A DNA stretch of 40,450 nucleotides from Paractinoplanes rishiriensis (GCF_016862375.1 NZ_BOMV01000029.1:1-40450), one strand, 5' to 3'. Shown: positions 24,946 to 33,748, counted from the first letter of the stretch. Notes: generated by a model not told the origin, from the sequence alone. Numbers and translations: made by a program.

Positions 24946-25459
24946 TTACGGATCGTCCGTGTGCCGGCCGCCCGGCAAAAGCGCAACGCCCGCCGTTGCG
25001 CGCCGATGACGGAGCGGAGCATTGCGGCCAGCTCGCCGAGGAATCGCGCTCTCCCGCCGCGTCCACCGAGGATCGCCGTAGATCCGCCCTTCCAGTGTCA
25101 GATCCCGCACGGCCGGGTCTCTGCGGAGCGGCACATCCGGACCGTGCCGTTCGCCGGTGTGCGCATGCAAGTGCTCGTGCGCGGCATCGTTGGCGGCGAT
25201 GTCAGACCTCGGCGGCTCATCGCCGAGCCGGTCGTAGCGATCCATGATGGCGTTCAGCTCGAGGTCGTCGGGATGCGGGGGAGCACCGCTCTGACCCGCG
25301 GGCGCTGCGGCGGTGGCCCGGCCCGCGGGCGCGACCTCGGCGGTGGCTTGCTCGGCTTCGACCAGGGTGCCCGGAACGGCCCGCCGCGGCGTCGCCTGCG
25401 CCCGGCCGGGCGGATCAGAGTCGCCGTGCGGTGTTTCGGGGTCGACCTGTCACCGTCCA
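24946..25459 (-). pseudogene. Remnant of a possible polymorphic-toxin C-terminal region
   Basis: A minus-strand frame open from about 25459 to a stop at 24946 has no proper start. It gives a Pro/Ala-rich linker, then DDLELNAIMDRYDRLG, AHEHLHAHTGERHGPDVPL, RRDPAVRDLTLEGRIYGDPR, and then loses sense. The HTxERHGPDxPL and EGRIYGD stretches resemble, from memory, C-terminal domains of actinobacterial polymorphic toxins or large secreted proteins. Without the N-terminal delivery part and with a garbled end it cannot be functional. No immunity gene is recognisable beside it, though the unassigned membrane protein lies just downstream on the same strand. Confidence 0.45.
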
Positions 25460-25705
25460 TCCGCTTCCGAGGTCCCGCTCCAGGCAAGGCGGAGCCTAAC
25501 AACCACGCGTCGTCCGGGTCCGGTCGCGAACCTGACACCGACGACATGTGGCGTCCGCGTGGGGGTGGCGGGGTGCTGACCGCACTTGTCACCACTATGG
25601 GCGGATGCCGCGCCGACCTGTTACGGCGCGCGTTCGAGGCCACCGGCGATCCGGCATGACCACCCGGCTGCCCGACCGCGATGACTTCGATTCCGTCAGT
25701 GGTCA

Positions 25706-25955
25706 CCGTCCTTGCGCGACATCTACACCGCGCTGGTCAGCGGACTGCAGGCCCGCAGCATGCCGCGTCCGCAGAACCTCGGCGAAGATCTACCTCCGGA
25801 TGATCTCCACTCGTGGTGGTCTCGGTGCCGCGCGGCAGCTACTGCACGCCTCGCCGGTCTCCAGCGGCTGTACCACGCTGTGGGAGAAGGGCCGGCTTGA
25901 CCTCACGGTCGAAGCGTTCGTGCTGAGAAAACCGTGGTCGGCCCTGTTCACCGAC
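25706..25955 (+). pseudogene. Frameshifted remnant of a small conserved hypothetical protein
   Basis: Two plus-strand frames carry pieces of one family. From 25706 one frame reads LRDIYTALVSG; from 25779 another reads SAKIYLRMISTRGGLGAARQ, LLHASPVSSGCTTLWEKGR, LDLTVEAFVL and PWSALFTD. This matches the order DIYxxA, FLxMLxxxGGLxxAKxLI, SDGYTxLxExGRLDLTVEAxV, PLFT of a widespread small bacterial protein family of unknown function. The shift between pieces and the absent C-terminal helix mean the gene is broken. Confidence 0.6.
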
Positions 25956-26025
25956 TTCGTCCCAGGACGACCCCCGAAATGCCGCTCTCAGTCTCCGCTC
26001 GCGATCACGTATTGTCGGCTGCGCT

Positions 26026-26694
26026 ATGCGGGTGCTGTCGTACAACATCAAGGGCTGGCGTGGCGATCTCGCTGCGCTGCTGGAGACCGTTCGCGATCAG
26101 GCGCCGGACGTGCTCGTGTTGCAAGAGGTGTTGCGCTGGACCGATCCGGGCACCTGGTGCATCGACCTCGCCGCGCGGTTCGGCATGGCTCAGGCGGTGG
26201 GCGGGCTCTGCGCGTACGGGAATGCGATTGTGACCGCAAGTGACGTCACGGTGCTGGAGTCCCGCATCCTGCGTTACCCGCTGGCTCTCGGCGACAGCCC
26301 GCGCGCGGCCGTCTTTCTGCGCGGCACGCTCGGCGGCACGGAGTTCGTCGCGGCCGGCACCCACCTGGCCACGGTTCCGGAGATCCGGTTGCGACAGGCA
26401 ACAAGCTTCAAGCAGGCTTTGTACGCCGCAACCGCGCCCGTGATAGCCGGTGTCGACGTGAACGAAACGGACGCGGGCCCCGCGTGGCAGACCATCGCCG
26501 AGGGTCTGGTGGACGCCGGCGCCGCCACCGGTCAGGCCGGCATCCCGACGTTCTCCACCACCAACCCGAACCGCCGGATAGACGCCCTCTTCGCCGACCC
26601 GGCCCTGCCCGTGACGTCCTACCAGGTCCTCGACACACCGGCCGTCCGGCGCGCCAGCGACCATTTCCCGATCTTGGGCATCCTCACGTCGTAA
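26026..26694 (+). CDS. Endonuclease/exonuclease/phosphatase (EEP) family hydrolase
   Basis: 222 residues with the DNase I-like EEP fold, a Mg2+-dependent phosphoesterase. The ordered active-site motifs are all visible: LSYNIKG (Asn7), VLQEV (Glu34), AGTHLA (His), GVDVNET (Asp and Asn), RIDALF and the terminal SDHFPI (Asp-His). The protein lacks a signal peptide, so it probably acts in the cytoplasm on a nucleic acid, nucleotide or phospholipid head group; which one cannot be told. The ATG at 26026 directly precedes RVLSYNIKGW, the natural family start. Confidence 0.9.
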   Translation: MRVLSYNIKGWRGDLAALLETVRDQAPDVLVLQEVLRWTDPGTWCIDLAARFGMAQAVGGLCAYGNAIVTASDVTVLESRILRYPLALGDSPRAAVFLRGTLGGTEFVAAGTHLATVPEIRLRQATSFKQALYAATAPVIAGVDVNETDAGPAWQTIAEGLVDAGAATGQAGIPTFSTTNPNRRIDALFADPALPVTSYQVLDTPAVRRASDHFPILGILTS

Positions 26695-26741
26695 CATCAC
26701 GCCATAAATCCGGATAAATCGGGTGGGGTGAGTGAGGCGCA

Positions 26742-27827
26742 ATGTGGCGTTCCTGGCTGGTCACGGTCGTACTGGTAGGCGTCGTCATCCACGCCCCGGA
26801 CCACGCCGAAGCCACCCCGTCCCCGCAACAGGCCCAGCCGGCCGCGACCAAACACGCCGACGCCGGAACGAGTGAGGCCCGGCCGACCGCCGCAGCGCCT
26901 CCGCTAACCCGATACGGCGTCATCACCTCCACGCAGGGCTCGGCCGTCGCCGACGACCCCGCCAGCTACATCCGGCTCTACAACCAGAACCGCGCCCGCT
27001 ACGGCGGACCGCTCGGCATCCGGCTGTTCAGCGCCGGCCGCATCCCGCTCCCCGGCGACGATTCGATGGCCGGTGCGCTGCTCACCTGGGCCGCCGCCGC
27101 CCACCCCGACGAGCCGCTCACCGTTTCGCACAAGACGCGCGACGACGCTCGGCTCGTCAAGCTGCTCGACTGGGTGCACGCCAAGAAACGCAAGCTCTCC
27201 GTCATCTACTTCCACGAGGTGCAGGACAACTGGTTCAAGCACCGCGACCAGCGTGCCACCCCGGCCGCCTACAACGAGACCTACCGGGCCTACCGCCGGA
27301 TCATCGAGGCGCACCCGGCCCGGGACCGGGTCACGCTCGAGAAGAACCTCATGTGGTACTGGCAGCACTACAACGCCAAGCGGCAGGGTGGCGACTGGCG
27401 GCTCTTCGTCGAAGCGAACGATCCGGCCGATCTGGTCTCGTGGGACACGTACGTCTTCCCGGGCATGCCCACCGCCCAGCGCCGGTATTCCACCCCGGAC
27501 GAGTTCTTCCGCTACGCCCGCGACGTCTGGCGGGAGCGCAGCCTGCCCTGGGCGGTCGGCGAGATCGGCTCCACCGTGCAGGACGGCGTCGGCGCGGAGC
27601 GGGACTGGGACCGCGACGGCAAGCTTTTCGCCGCCTGGGTGAAGCGGATCGCCACCGCCGCCGGTAATCCGGCCGCGATCGGAGCCGGATACCGCGGGAT
27701 GCCGCCGGCCCGGTTCGTGAAGTGGTGGGCCGCCCCGGACCGCAACAACGCCGACCAGAGCCTCGAACAGGTGCCCGCGGCGGTCACCTCCTATCGGGAG
27801 CTGGTCCGGACAGCGCCGGTTCGGTAG
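26742..27827 (+). CDS. Secreted TIM-barrel protein, possibly glycoside hydrolase
   Basis: 361 residues, no firm family. A signal peptide (hydrophobic core to about residue 18, cleavage near AEA at 24) is followed by a disordered Pro/Ala/Thr stretch to residue 55. The folded part begins RYGVITSTQGSAV. Two acidic sites are spaced as in clan-A glycosidases: Glu159 in VIYFHEVQDNW, a plausible acid/base after strand 4, and Glu274 in PWAVGEIGST, a plausible nucleophile after strand 7. EKNLMWYWQHY and DLVSWDTYVFPG add the aromatic residues expected in a sugar cleft. The layout recalls GH26-like mannanases; this is inference. The end overlaps the convergent ABC gene by 44 bases. Confidence 0.7.
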   Translation: MWRSWLVTVVLVGVVIHAPDHAEATPSPQQAQPAATKHADAGTSEARPTAAAPPLTRYGVITSTQGSAVADDPASYIRLYNQNRARYGGPLGIRLFSAGRIPLPGDDSMAGALLTWAAAAHPDEPLTVSHKTRDDARLVKLLDWVHAKKRKLSVIYFHEVQDNWFKHRDQRATPAAYNETYRAYRRIIEAHPARDRVTLEKNLMWYWQHYNAKRQGGDWRLFVEANDPADLVSWDTYVFPGMPTAQRRYSTPDEFFRYARDVWRERSLPWAVGEIGSTVQDGVGAERDWDRDGKLFAAWVKRIATAAGNPAAIGAGYRGMPPARFVKWWAAPDRNNADQSLEQVPAAVTSYRELVRTAPVR

Positions 27828-29523
27828 TGGCGATCCGCAGCGCCTCCACCAGGCTGCGGTAGAGCGAGTCGCTCGCCAGCAGCGACGCATGGGTGCCCTG
27901 TGCGCGTATCGAGCCCGCCTCCAGAACCACGATGTGGTCGGCGTCGACCACGGTGGACAGCCGGTGCGCGATCGTCACCACCGCACCGGTGGTGGCGCAC
28001 CGCCGGATGCATTCCTGGAGCGCCGCCTCGGTCAGCCCGTCGACCTGGGCGGTGGCCTCGTCCAGCAGCAGCACGTCCGGCGTCCGCAGGATGGCCCGGG
28101 CCAGCGCGATCCGCTGCCGCTCGCCGCCGGAGATCTCGGCGCCGGTCAGCGCGGTGTCCAGGCCGTCCGGCAGCGACCGCACCTTCCCGTCCAGCCGTAC
28201 GGCGTGCAGCGCCGTCCACAACTCCGCCTCGGTGCCCTCCGGATACCGGAACAGCAGGTTGTCCCGGATCGTGCCGGGCACCACCGGCGTCTCCTGCTCG
28301 ACGTACGCCAGCCGGGCCCGGATCTCGGCCGGCGACAGGTCCGGGTATGGCTGCCCGTCCAGCAGCAGCGTGCCCGACTGCGGCTCGAGGAAGCGCAGCA
28401 GCAGCGAGAACAGGCTGGTCTTGCCGGCACCCGACGGCCCGACCAGGGCGAGGTGGCCGCGACGCGGAATCACCAGGTCGACGTCACGCACCGCGGGCGC
28501 GGCCGTCTCGTCGTAGCGCAGCGTCACCCCGCGCAGTTCCAGCACCGGGGCGGAGGTGTCGGCTCGGCCGGCGGACGAGCCGGCGGTCGGCTCCACCCGC
28601 ATCGCCTCGACCTCGCGGATCCGGGCCGCCGCCGCGATGCCGCTCTGCAGCGCCGTCACGTTCTGGGTCAGTTCGGTGATCGGCCCCATCAGCTGGAACG
28701 CATATAGCAGGAACGCGATGAGGCTGGACACCGCGAGCAGTCCCGCGTCGGCCCGCCAGGCCCCGATGCCGAGGATCACGATGATGGCGAACTGGATGCC
28801 GGCCCAGGAGACCGTCCACACCGAGGCGGTGCGCCGGGCGGCCCGCACGTTGAACGCGGCCGCCTGGGTGGCGCCGGCTTCGATGCGCGCGCCCTGCCGC
28901 GTCTCGGCCCGGCTGGCTTTGACCGTACGCACGGCGCGCAGCGTGCCTTCCAGGTCTGCCCCGAGCTGACCCACCGACTCCTGCGCCTTGCGCTGGGCCT
29001 CGCCGATGGTCGGCAGCAGCACCGCCATGATCACCGCGATGATCACCACGGCGGCCAGCGTGCAGCCGAGCAGCACCAGGTCGAGCACGCCCATCAGGAC
29101 CAGCGTGGCGACCAGCGCGACGCCCGCGTTGATCAGGCCGACGATGCTGGACGACGCCGCGTGCAGCAGCCCGGTGTCCGAGGTGACCCGGGTGACCAAC
29201 TCGCCGGTCGGGCGCCGGGTGATCTCGCCGAGCCGGGCCGCGAGATAGCGCCGCACGATGGACAGCCGGGCGTCCAGCACGACCTGCTCGGCCAGTGTGC
29301 CGAGCAGCACCCACTGCCACAGCCCGATGGCGGCGCCGATCACCACCAGCACCAGCAGCAGGGTGATCGGGCCGGCGAGCGCGCCGCCGGTGCCGAGCGT
29401 GTCGATGATGCGCTTGGTGGCGAGCGGGGCGGCCAGGTTCGCCGCGTTGGCCATCAGTCCGAGGATCAAACCCAGCAGGAGTACGCGCCAGTGCGGCCGG
29501 AGGAACGAGACGAGGATCCGCAT
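27784..29523 (-). CDS. ABC exporter with fused membrane and ATPase domains
   Basis: About 579 residues. The N-terminal six-helix exporter domain (residues 1-310) begins ILVSFLRPHWRVLLLGLILG. The ATPase domain has Walker A GPSGAGKTS, Q-loop YVEQETP, signature ISGGERQRIALARA, Walker B VLLLDEATAQ and H-loop IAHRLST. It looks like a half-transporter working as a homodimer and exporting drugs, lipids or peptides. The ATG at 29523 is favoured because it matches the family start; an ATG at 29550 (protein beginning MEQLC) lies inside a palindromic operator. It is divergent from a TetR gene, which probably represses it. Confidence 0.9.
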   Translation of the reverse strand: MRILVSFLRPHWRVLLLGLILGLMANAANLAAPLATKRIIDTLGTGGALAGPITLLLVLVVIGAAIGLWQWVLLGTLAEQVVLDARLSIVRRYLAARLGEITRRPTGELVTRVTSDTGLLHAASSSIVGLINAGVALVATLVLMGVLDLVLLGCTLAAVVIIAVIMAVLLPTIGEAQRKAQESVGQLGADLEGTLRAVRTVKASRAETRQGARIEAGATQAAAFNVRAARRTASVWTVSWAGIQFAIIVILGIGAWRADAGLLAVSSLIAFLLYAFQLMGPITELTQNVTALQSGIAAAARIREVEAMRVEPTAGSSAGRADTSAPVLELRGVTLRYDETAAPAVRDVDLVIPRRGHLALVGPSGAGKTSLFSLLLRFLEPQSGTLLLDGQPYPDLSPAEIRARLAYVEQETPVVPGTIRDNLLFRYPEGTEAELWTALHAVRLDGKVRSLPDGLDTALTGAEISGGERQRIALARAILRTPDVLLLDEATAQVDGLTEAALQECIRRCATTGAVVTIAHRLSTVVDADHIVVLEAGSIRAQGTHASLLASDSLYRSLVEALRIATTEPALSGPAPDRR

Positions 29524-29531
29524 CGGAGGAG

Positions 29532-29549
29532 TGGAACACAGTTGTTCCA
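29532..29549. promoter_or_regulatory. Perfect palindrome TGGAACA-CAGT-TGTTCCA, TetR operator candidate
   Basis: Perfect 7-base arms around CAGT, in the 60-base gap between the ABC exporter and its divergent TetR gene. A further half-site, TGTTCCG, begins near 29563. The arms are spaced too widely for an actinobacterial LexA box (GAAC-N4-GTTC). Confidence 0.65.
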
Positions 29550-29583
29550 TTATTGGCAACCCGTGTTCCGTTAAGGTATACCT

Positions 29584-30141
29584 GTGACCATCAGCCCGAC
29601 CCGGAACCGGACCCGGCAGGCGATCCTCGACGCCGCCATCGAGACGCTGGCGCAGCAGCCGGCCGCCTCGCTCGGCGACATTGCGGCCGCGGCCGGCGTC
29701 GGCCGCACCACCCTGCACCGCTACTTCGCCGAGCGGTCCGACCTGATGTCCGCGGTCGTGACCGAGGCCGGCGAGCGACTCACCCGGGCCACCGTCAACG
29801 CCCGGCTCGGCGAGGGCACCGGGGCCGAGGCGGTGCTGCGCCTCTGCCGGGAGTATTTCGACCTGGGCGCCGTGCTGTCCCTGGTGTTCGGCGAGGCGCA
29901 ATTGCTGGCCGGCGACGACTGCTTCGGCCCGGACGACGGCGACACGTTCGCCACCGCGGTGGCCCGTGGGCACGCCGACGGCTCGATCGACCCGCGGCTG
30001 CCCGCCACCTGGCTCGACAACCTGATGTGGGCGCAGCTCTATGCGGCCTGCCACTTCGAGGGCCACCGATCCCGCCACGAGGTGCTCGACCTGCTGGTCC
30101 GGAGCTACGGCGGCGCGCTGCGGCCCTACCCGGCGTCATAG
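29584..30141 (+). CDS. TetR family repressor
   Basis: 185 residues. The N-terminal DNA-binding domain is typical: RQAILDAAIETLAQQP, then SLGDIAAAAGVGRTTLHRYF with AERSDLMSAVV. The C-terminal ligand domain (EYFDLGAVLSLVFGEAQLL) would bind an inducer, perhaps a substrate of the divergent ABC exporter. The GTG at 29584 follows AAGG six bases upstream and a palindrome likely to be its operator. The end overlaps the convergent second exporter gene by 16 bases. Confidence 0.92.
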   Translation: MTISPTRNRTRQAILDAAIETLAQQPAASLGDIAAAAGVGRTTLHRYFAERSDLMSAVVTEAGERLTRATVNARLGEGTGAEAVLRLCREYFDLGAVLSLVFGEAQLLAGDDCFGPDDGDTFATAVARGHADGSIDPRLPATWLDNLMWAQLYAACHFEGHRSRHEVLDLLVRSYGGALRPYPAS

Positions 30142-31892
30142 GCGGCCGCCTGGCTCCGGTACAGCCCGGCATACCGGCCGCCGGCCGCTAGCAACCCGGC
30201 GTGCGTGCCCCGCTCGCTGATCCGCCCGTTCTCGACCACCACGATCTGGTCGGCCATGTTCACCGTGGAGAACCGGTGCGACACGATCACGGTGATCGCG
30301 CCGTGCGCCGCGGCCGCCTCCCGGGCCTGCTCGGTGAACCGCACGAACAGCTCGTGCTCGGCCTGCGGGTCGAGGGCCGACGTCGGCTCGTCCAGCACCA
30401 GCAACAGCGGGCGGCGGCGCATCACGCCGCGGGCCAGGGCCAGCTTCTGCCATTGCCCGTACGAGAGCTCGGTGCCCTGGAACTGGGTGCCGAGCTGGGA
30501 GTCCAGACCCTCGGGCAGCCCGTCGGCCACCGCACCGGCCCCGGCCCGGTCGACCGCGTCGCGCACCGCCGCCGGGTCGTCCAGCCGGTCCAGGTCGCCC
30601 ACGCCCACGTTCTCCCGGGCCAGCATCTCCAACCGGGCGAAGTCCTGGAACACGCCGCCGCCGCACCGGGCCCACTCCCGGGGGTCGATGTCGTCCAGCG
30701 GCACGCCGTCGATCAGCACCGTCCCGGTGTCCGGCCGGTACATCCCGGTCAGCAGCTTGACCAGGGTGGTCTTGCCGGCCCCGTTCAGGCCCACCAGCGC
30801 CGTGGTGGTGCCGGCCGGCAGGTCGAGGTCGATGCCGTCCAGTACGGCCTCGGGCGTACCGGGATAGGTGAAAGAGACGCCACGCAGGCCGATGCCATCG
30901 CTCAGAGCCCGCGGAGCCGGCCTGGTGCCGGCAGCGCGGGCGCCGTGCTCGCGAAGCCACCGGTAGTGCCCGCTCACGTGCCCGCCCTCGGCCATCATCG
31001 AGTAGTTGCCGACCAGGCGCTCGATCTGCCCGCTCAGCGAGGTGATCAGGGTGATCAGCAGGACCACGTCGCCGACCGTGGCCCGGCCCTCCCGCCACAG
31101 CCCGAGCACCAGCAGCAGCGACACGCCGAGCGCCGCGAACAGCAGCACCCAGCCGATCGCCTCCAGCCCGCCGGCATACAGGCGGGACCGGACGATCTCG
31201 CCGGTGATGTGCTCCCACAGCCGGCTCGCCCGCCGGGACAGTTCCGGTCCGCTGCCGGCGATCCGCAGCTCCTTGGCCGGTTCCGGGGTGAGGCAGAGCT
31301 GGTGCAGCCGCCGCTCGTGCCGGTCGCTCTCGGCGGTCCGGTCGCGCACCCGTTCCCGGTGCCGGGCGCCCCGGGCGATGAGGATGAGCAGCGGCACCGA
31401 GAACCCGGCCAGCAGCGGCAGCGCCGGGTGGATCTCGGTGAGCAGCCAGGCACTGGCCACGAGGCCGAGCGTGGTGCCGATCAGGCCGGCGCCGGCCCAC
31501 ACCGAGCGGACCAGCGGCATGGTGCCGCGCCGCAGATTCGTGACCCGGTCCAGGAAGTCGGGCCGTTCCAGGTGTTCCAGGGTCGGGATGGAGGCGGCCT
31601 GGGTGAGCACCTCGAGATCCAGCTCGCGGCCCACCCGTACGGTCAAATCCTGATTGAGCTCGCCCTGGATGCGCCCCAACAGGAAGCTGCCGGCGTGCGC
31701 CAGCACGCCCAGGCCGGCCGCCACCACGACTGCGCCGGTGGTGCCGGACTGCGCGCCGTCGATCAGCATCCGCTGGCTGGCCGCGGTGAGCACGGCGGCG
31801 CCGGACATCACCGCGATCAGCAGCACGTTGAGCACGGTGACCACGGGCGCGACCCGCCAGCAGAGCGCGAGGGTGTGCCGGAAGACGCTCAC
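30126..31892 (-). CDS. ABC exporter subunit with LSYGQ signature (pair member 2)
   Basis: 588 residues: exporter membrane domain (1-320) and ATPase domain with Walker A GLNGAGKTT, the variant signature LSYGQWQKLALARG, Walker B LLLVLDEPTSALD and H-loop VSHRFST. The second residue pair of the usual LSGGQ is LSYGQ here. The GTG at 31892 overlaps the partner gene's stop (GTGA), so the two are co-translated and likely form a heterodimer. The GQWQ form is common in actinobacterial exporters near peptide or lipid natural-product genes. The substrate is unknown; no precursor peptide was recognised beside it. Confidence 0.9.
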   Translation of the reverse strand: MSVFRHTLALCWRVAPVVTVLNVLLIAVMSGAAVLTAASQRMLIDGAQSGTTGAVVVAAGLGVLAHAGSFLLGRIQGELNQDLTVRVGRELDLEVLTQAASIPTLEHLERPDFLDRVTNLRRGTMPLVRSVWAGAGLIGTTLGLVASAWLLTEIHPALPLLAGFSVPLLILIARGARHRERVRDRTAESDRHERRLHQLCLTPEPAKELRIAGSGPELSRRASRLWEHITGEIVRSRLYAGGLEAIGWVLLFAALGVSLLLVLGLWREGRATVGDVVLLITLITSLSGQIERLVGNYSMMAEGGHVSGHYRWLREHGARAAGTRPAPRALSDGIGLRGVSFTYPGTPEAVLDGIDLDLPAGTTTALVGLNGAGKTTLVKLLTGMYRPDTGTVLIDGVPLDDIDPREWARCGGGVFQDFARLEMLARENVGVGDLDRLDDPAAVRDAVDRAGAGAVADGLPEGLDSQLGTQFQGTELSYGQWQKLALARGVMRRRPLLLVLDEPTSALDPQAEHELFVRFTEQAREAAAAHGAITVIVSHRFSTVNMADQIVVVENGRISERGTHAGLLAAGGRYAGLYRSQAAAYDAG

Positions 31893-33748
31893 TGGGCCGC
31901 CTCCGCGAACCGGGACGCCTGCAGGTTCCACAGGCGCGCGTAGGTGCCGCCGCGGGCCAGCAGGTCGGCGTGCGAACCGGACTCGGTGATCCGGCCGCCG
32001 TCCAGCACCGCGATCCGGTCGGCGTTGCGGATCGTGGAGAGCCGGTGCGAGATCAGCACCACCCCGGCGCCGGACGCGCGCACGCCCGAGACCACCCGGT
32101 CGAAGAACTGGATCTCGGCGGTCATGTCCATGTTGGCCGTCGGCTCGTCGAGGATCAGCAGGCCGCGGCCGTGCCGGGTGGCGTAGAGGGTGCGCGCGAC
32201 GGCCAGCTTCTGCCACTGCCCGCCGGACAGGTCGCGGCCGCGCCTGCCGGTGCGCCACAGTTGCGTGTCGAGCTTGTCCAGCAACTCGTCGGCGCCGGCC
32301 AGCCGCAGCGCGCTGAGAATCGCCTCGTCGTCGGCCGGCACCTCGGGCGCGCCCAGCGCCACGTTGTCCCGCACGGTCGCCGGGTAGCGCAGGAAGTCCT
32401 GGTAGACCACGCTGAGCCGGCGGCGCCACCGGTCGATGTCGAGCTCGGCGAGGTCGCGGCCGCCGATCAGGATCCGGCCGCCGGTGGGAGCGTACAGGCC
32501 GGCCAGCAGCTTGGTGAGCGTGGTCTTGCCGGCACCGTTGATCCCGACGATCGCGAGGATCTCACCCTTACCGATGGTCAGATCAAGGTCATCCAGTACG
32601 GCGTGCGCGCCGCCCGGGTAGGTGAAGCCGACTCCCTCGAACCGGACCGCGGACTCGCCCACCTGCCCGGCACCGCCCGGTGCGGCGCCGGGCGGTGCGG
32701 CGCCGGGCTTGTCGTAGCGGTCGGCCAGCCGGTCCACCGCCTGCACCGCGCCCTTGCCGTACTCGATGTCGAAGGTCTCGAAGCCCACCCAGGTGATCTC
32801 GAAGATGCCCAGCGCCGCGATCACGCACGTGCTCAGCGCCGCGATGCTCAGCGCACCGTCCGCCGCGGCCAGGCCGGGGACCAGGAACGCGGCGGACGCG
32901 CACAGCACCGACAGCAGCACCGTGATGCCCTGCCGGCGCAGGATGCTGCGGCGCAGCGCCCACATCGGCGAGCGCAGCTCCCAGTGCCAGTCGGCCCGCC
33001 GCAGCACCAGCCAGTCGGCCAGCCCGAACAGCCGGATCTCCTTGGCCGCGTCCAGACCGGCGGCCAGGTCGTCCAGATATTCCAGGCGGCGCTGGCCGGG
33101 GCTGAGCCGGTCGCTGTACGCCACGAAGAACGTCCACTGCCGGCGCTGGATCGCCCGGCTCGCCATCGAACCCGCCAGCAGCAGCACGGCCAGCCACGGG
33201 AAGTAGCCGGCCAGCACGACGGCGGAGGCGACGGCCGCGAGCATACGGCCGGCCAGCAGCACGACCGACACCGACGCGGTGCCGGGGGAGCGCACCCAGA
33301 AGCCCTCGCCGATCTCGCTGGCCCGGTGCGCGTCATCGGCGAACTCGGCCTCCTCGAGGTGCGCGATGGTGGCCGGTGCCAGCGCGACGGCCCGCAGCCG
33401 TTCCCGCAGCGCCCCGTCGATCCGCCGGCCGACCGCGGTCATCACGGTGGTGCCGAGCGGCCGGGTCAGCCGCCCCACCAGCAGCGTGACCAGCAGCCCG
33501 CCGAGCGCCCCGGCAACCGGCTCGCCGGCCAGGGTGCGGCGGATGAGCTCGCCACTGAGCAGCGCGGTGGCCGGCACGGTGAGGATGAGCATGGCCTGCG
33601 TGCCCACCATGGCCGCGACCCAGCCCCACCCGGCGAGCGGCAGCAGGCGCAGCAGCCGGATCCGCTCGGCGAACACCGCCCGGAACTCGGACGGCCGGAA
33701 CGCTCCCCAGCCCAGTCGTGGATCGGGTGGCTTCGATGCGTCGGGCAT
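31889..33748 (-). CDS. ABC exporter subunit with LSGGQ signature (pair member 1)
   Basis: 619 residues, slightly longer than its partner owing to an N-terminal extension and a Gly/Ala/Pro-rich linker (GAAPPGAAPGGAGQ) between membrane and ATPase domains. Walker A is GINGAGKTT, signature LSGGQWQKLAVART, Walker B GLLILDEPTANMD, H-loop ISHRLST. Both nucleotide sites of the predicted heterodimer have canonical Walker motifs, so differences lie mainly in the partner's signature. The ATG at 33748 follows a G-rich stretch. It lies 58 bases after the dehydroshikimate dehydratase stop on the same strand, so read-through is possible, but no functional tie is evident. Confidence 0.9.
   Translation of the reverse strand: MPDASKPPDPRLGWGAFRPSEFRAVFAERIRLLRLLPLAGWGWVAAMVGTQAMLILTVPATALLSGELIRRTLAGEPVAGALGGLLVTLLVGRLTRPLGTTVMTAVGRRIDGALRERLRAVALAPATIAHLEEAEFADDAHRASEIGEGFWVRSPGTASVSVVLLAGRMLAAVASAVVLAGYFPWLAVLLLAGSMASRAIQRRQWTFFVAYSDRLSPGQRRLEYLDDLAAGLDAAKEIRLFGLADWLVLRRADWHWELRSPMWALRRSILRRQGITVLLSVLCASAAFLVPGLAAADGALSIAALSTCVIAALGIFEITWVGFETFDIEYGKGAVQAVDRLADRYDKPGAAPPGAAPGGAGQVGESAVRFEGVGFTYPGGAHAVLDDLDLTIGKGEILAIVGINGAGKTTLTKLLAGLYAPTGGRILIGGRDLAELDIDRWRRRLSVVYQDFLRYPATVRDNVALGAPEVPADDEAILSALRLAGADELLDKLDTQLWRTGRRGRDLSGGQWQKLAVARTLYATRHGRGLLILDEPTANMDMTAEIQFFDRVVSGVRASGAGVVLISHRLSTIRNADRIAVLDGGRITESGSHADLLARGGTYARLWNLQASRFAEAAQ

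Larger units (their letters stand above)
24772..26025. other. Gene graveyard between membrane-protein and EEP genes
   Basis: No intact gene is supported in these 1.25 kb. 24772-24945 is noticeably less GC-rich and shows no protein-like frame. Two decayed coding remnants (24946-25459 minus, 25706-25955 plus) are listed separately. The stretch between them, and the antisense frame at 25254-25706 with its Arg/Pro-rich translation, show nothing recognisable. No transposase, terminal inverted repeat or tRNA was found to explain the disruption. Confidence 0.6.

Noticed and set aside
25254..25706. 150-residue minus-strand frame in the graveyard region
   Set aside because: Composition is Pro/Arg/Ser-rich with no recognisable motif, and it overlaps the better supported remnant in another frame.
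29532..29549. LexA (SOS) box
   Set aside because: Arms GAAC and GTTC are six bases apart instead of four, and the site is between a TetR gene and its likely target.
30126..33748. Lanthipeptide or lasso peptide cluster around the exporter pair
   Set aside because: No precursor-like small frame, LanM/LanB/LanC, or lasso cyclase/protease gene was seen within the window.
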